Shown here piece after piece: positions 63,916 through 64,000 of a DNA stretch of 64,000 nt. Under the pieces are notes generated by a model. That model had not been told where the DNA came from. It searched no databases and saw only the letters and a list, made by a program, of their open reading frames with translations. Position numbers and translations under genes: made by a program. Origin of the DNA: Apoda limacodes (taxonomy: Eukaryota; Arthropoda; Insecta; Lepidoptera; Limacodidae); assembly GCA_946406115.1 (NCBI GenBank), contig OX291558.1, forward strand, positions 15,306,205 to 15,370,204. Direction: 5' to 3'. Positions within the stretch are counted from its first letter, which is position 1. Each line of letters opens with the position of its first letter.

Positions 63916-64000
63916 TGAAAACTTCTTTAGCGGCGTTGTGCACTTTTTTTGGTATGGGTAAAAAATGATAAACTCGCGTCAGGTCACGTGTCCTAATCGT
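63916..64000 (+). repeat. Interspersed repeat, second copy of 24104-24210, cut by window edge
   Basis: GAAGTGAAAACTTCTTTAGC, GGCGTTGTGCACTTTTTTTG, GTATGGGTAAAAAATGATAA and ACTCGCGTCAGGTCACGTGT match 24113-24200 with about three differences. It continues beyond the window. Confidence 0.75.

Overview
The window reads as nuclear DNA of a moth or butterfly (Lepidoptera). It is AT-rich by eye, with long A/T runs, TA and ATT microsatellites, and many interspersed repeats whose wording is typical of lepidopteran genomes: the GGCCAAGTGCGAGTCGGACT family, AAGCTAGT-ending Helitron-like repeats, 5S-rRNA-headed and tRNA-headed SINEs, and RTE tails. I found no host protein-coding gene, tRNA gene or rRNA gene that I can support. 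What is here is a layered deposit of mobile elements in otherwise featureless AT-rich DNA.

Layout. 1-8 kb holds SINE and LINE scraps, a small MITE (1605-1785), Helitron-like repeats and a block bounded by a 21-bp direct repeat (7009-7302). 8.1-12.2 kb is a nest of insertions: a LINE 3' end split by a hAT-like element with an 8-bp target duplication, which is split by a piggyBac element with TTAA and CCCTACA ends, whose transposase relic is split by a further ~1-kb element. 13-15.7 kb has a SINE with a long TA run, the C-terminus of a second non-LTR element, and the GGCCAAGTGC family. 15.7-19.2 kb is an almost complete non-LTR retrotransposon: one 995-codon endonuclease-reverse transcriptase frame broken by a single TGA. 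At least nine shorter 3'-end scraps of the same family lie elsewhere in the window.

19-29.7 kb is sparse: SINEs, GC-rich repeat copies and a perfect 565-bp tandem duplication. 29.8-35.3 kb is a 5.5-kb BEL/Pao LTR retrotransposon with two 566-bp LTRs that look identical, a GGGGG target duplication and a tRNA-Gln primer site. It has lost protease and reverse transcriptase and its integrase is frameshifted, so it was probably mobilised in trans. 37-42 kb has a SINE, a relic with a zinc-knuckle/PD-(D/E)XK-like endonuclease module, and a LINE relic split by a 387-bp MITE. 43-54 kb is mostly SINE and repeat scraps, plus a 5'-truncated RTE copy with an intact 14-bp target duplication. 55.2-56.8 kb is a second, older BEL/Pao relic interrupted by a GC-rich repeat. 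57-64 kb is Helitron-like, 5S-SINE and LINE scraps.

These genes do not form a pathway. What connects them is insertion history. Autonomous families once supplied the enzymes (LINE EN-RT, piggyBac transposase, BEL/Pao pol), and many SINEs, MITEs and deleted copies used them. The best candidates for further work are the recent non-autonomous BEL/Pao element, the four-layer nest, the one-stop LINE, the endonuclease-like relic at 37.5-38.5 kb, and several repeat families whose source I could not name. All identities and alignments were judged by eye.
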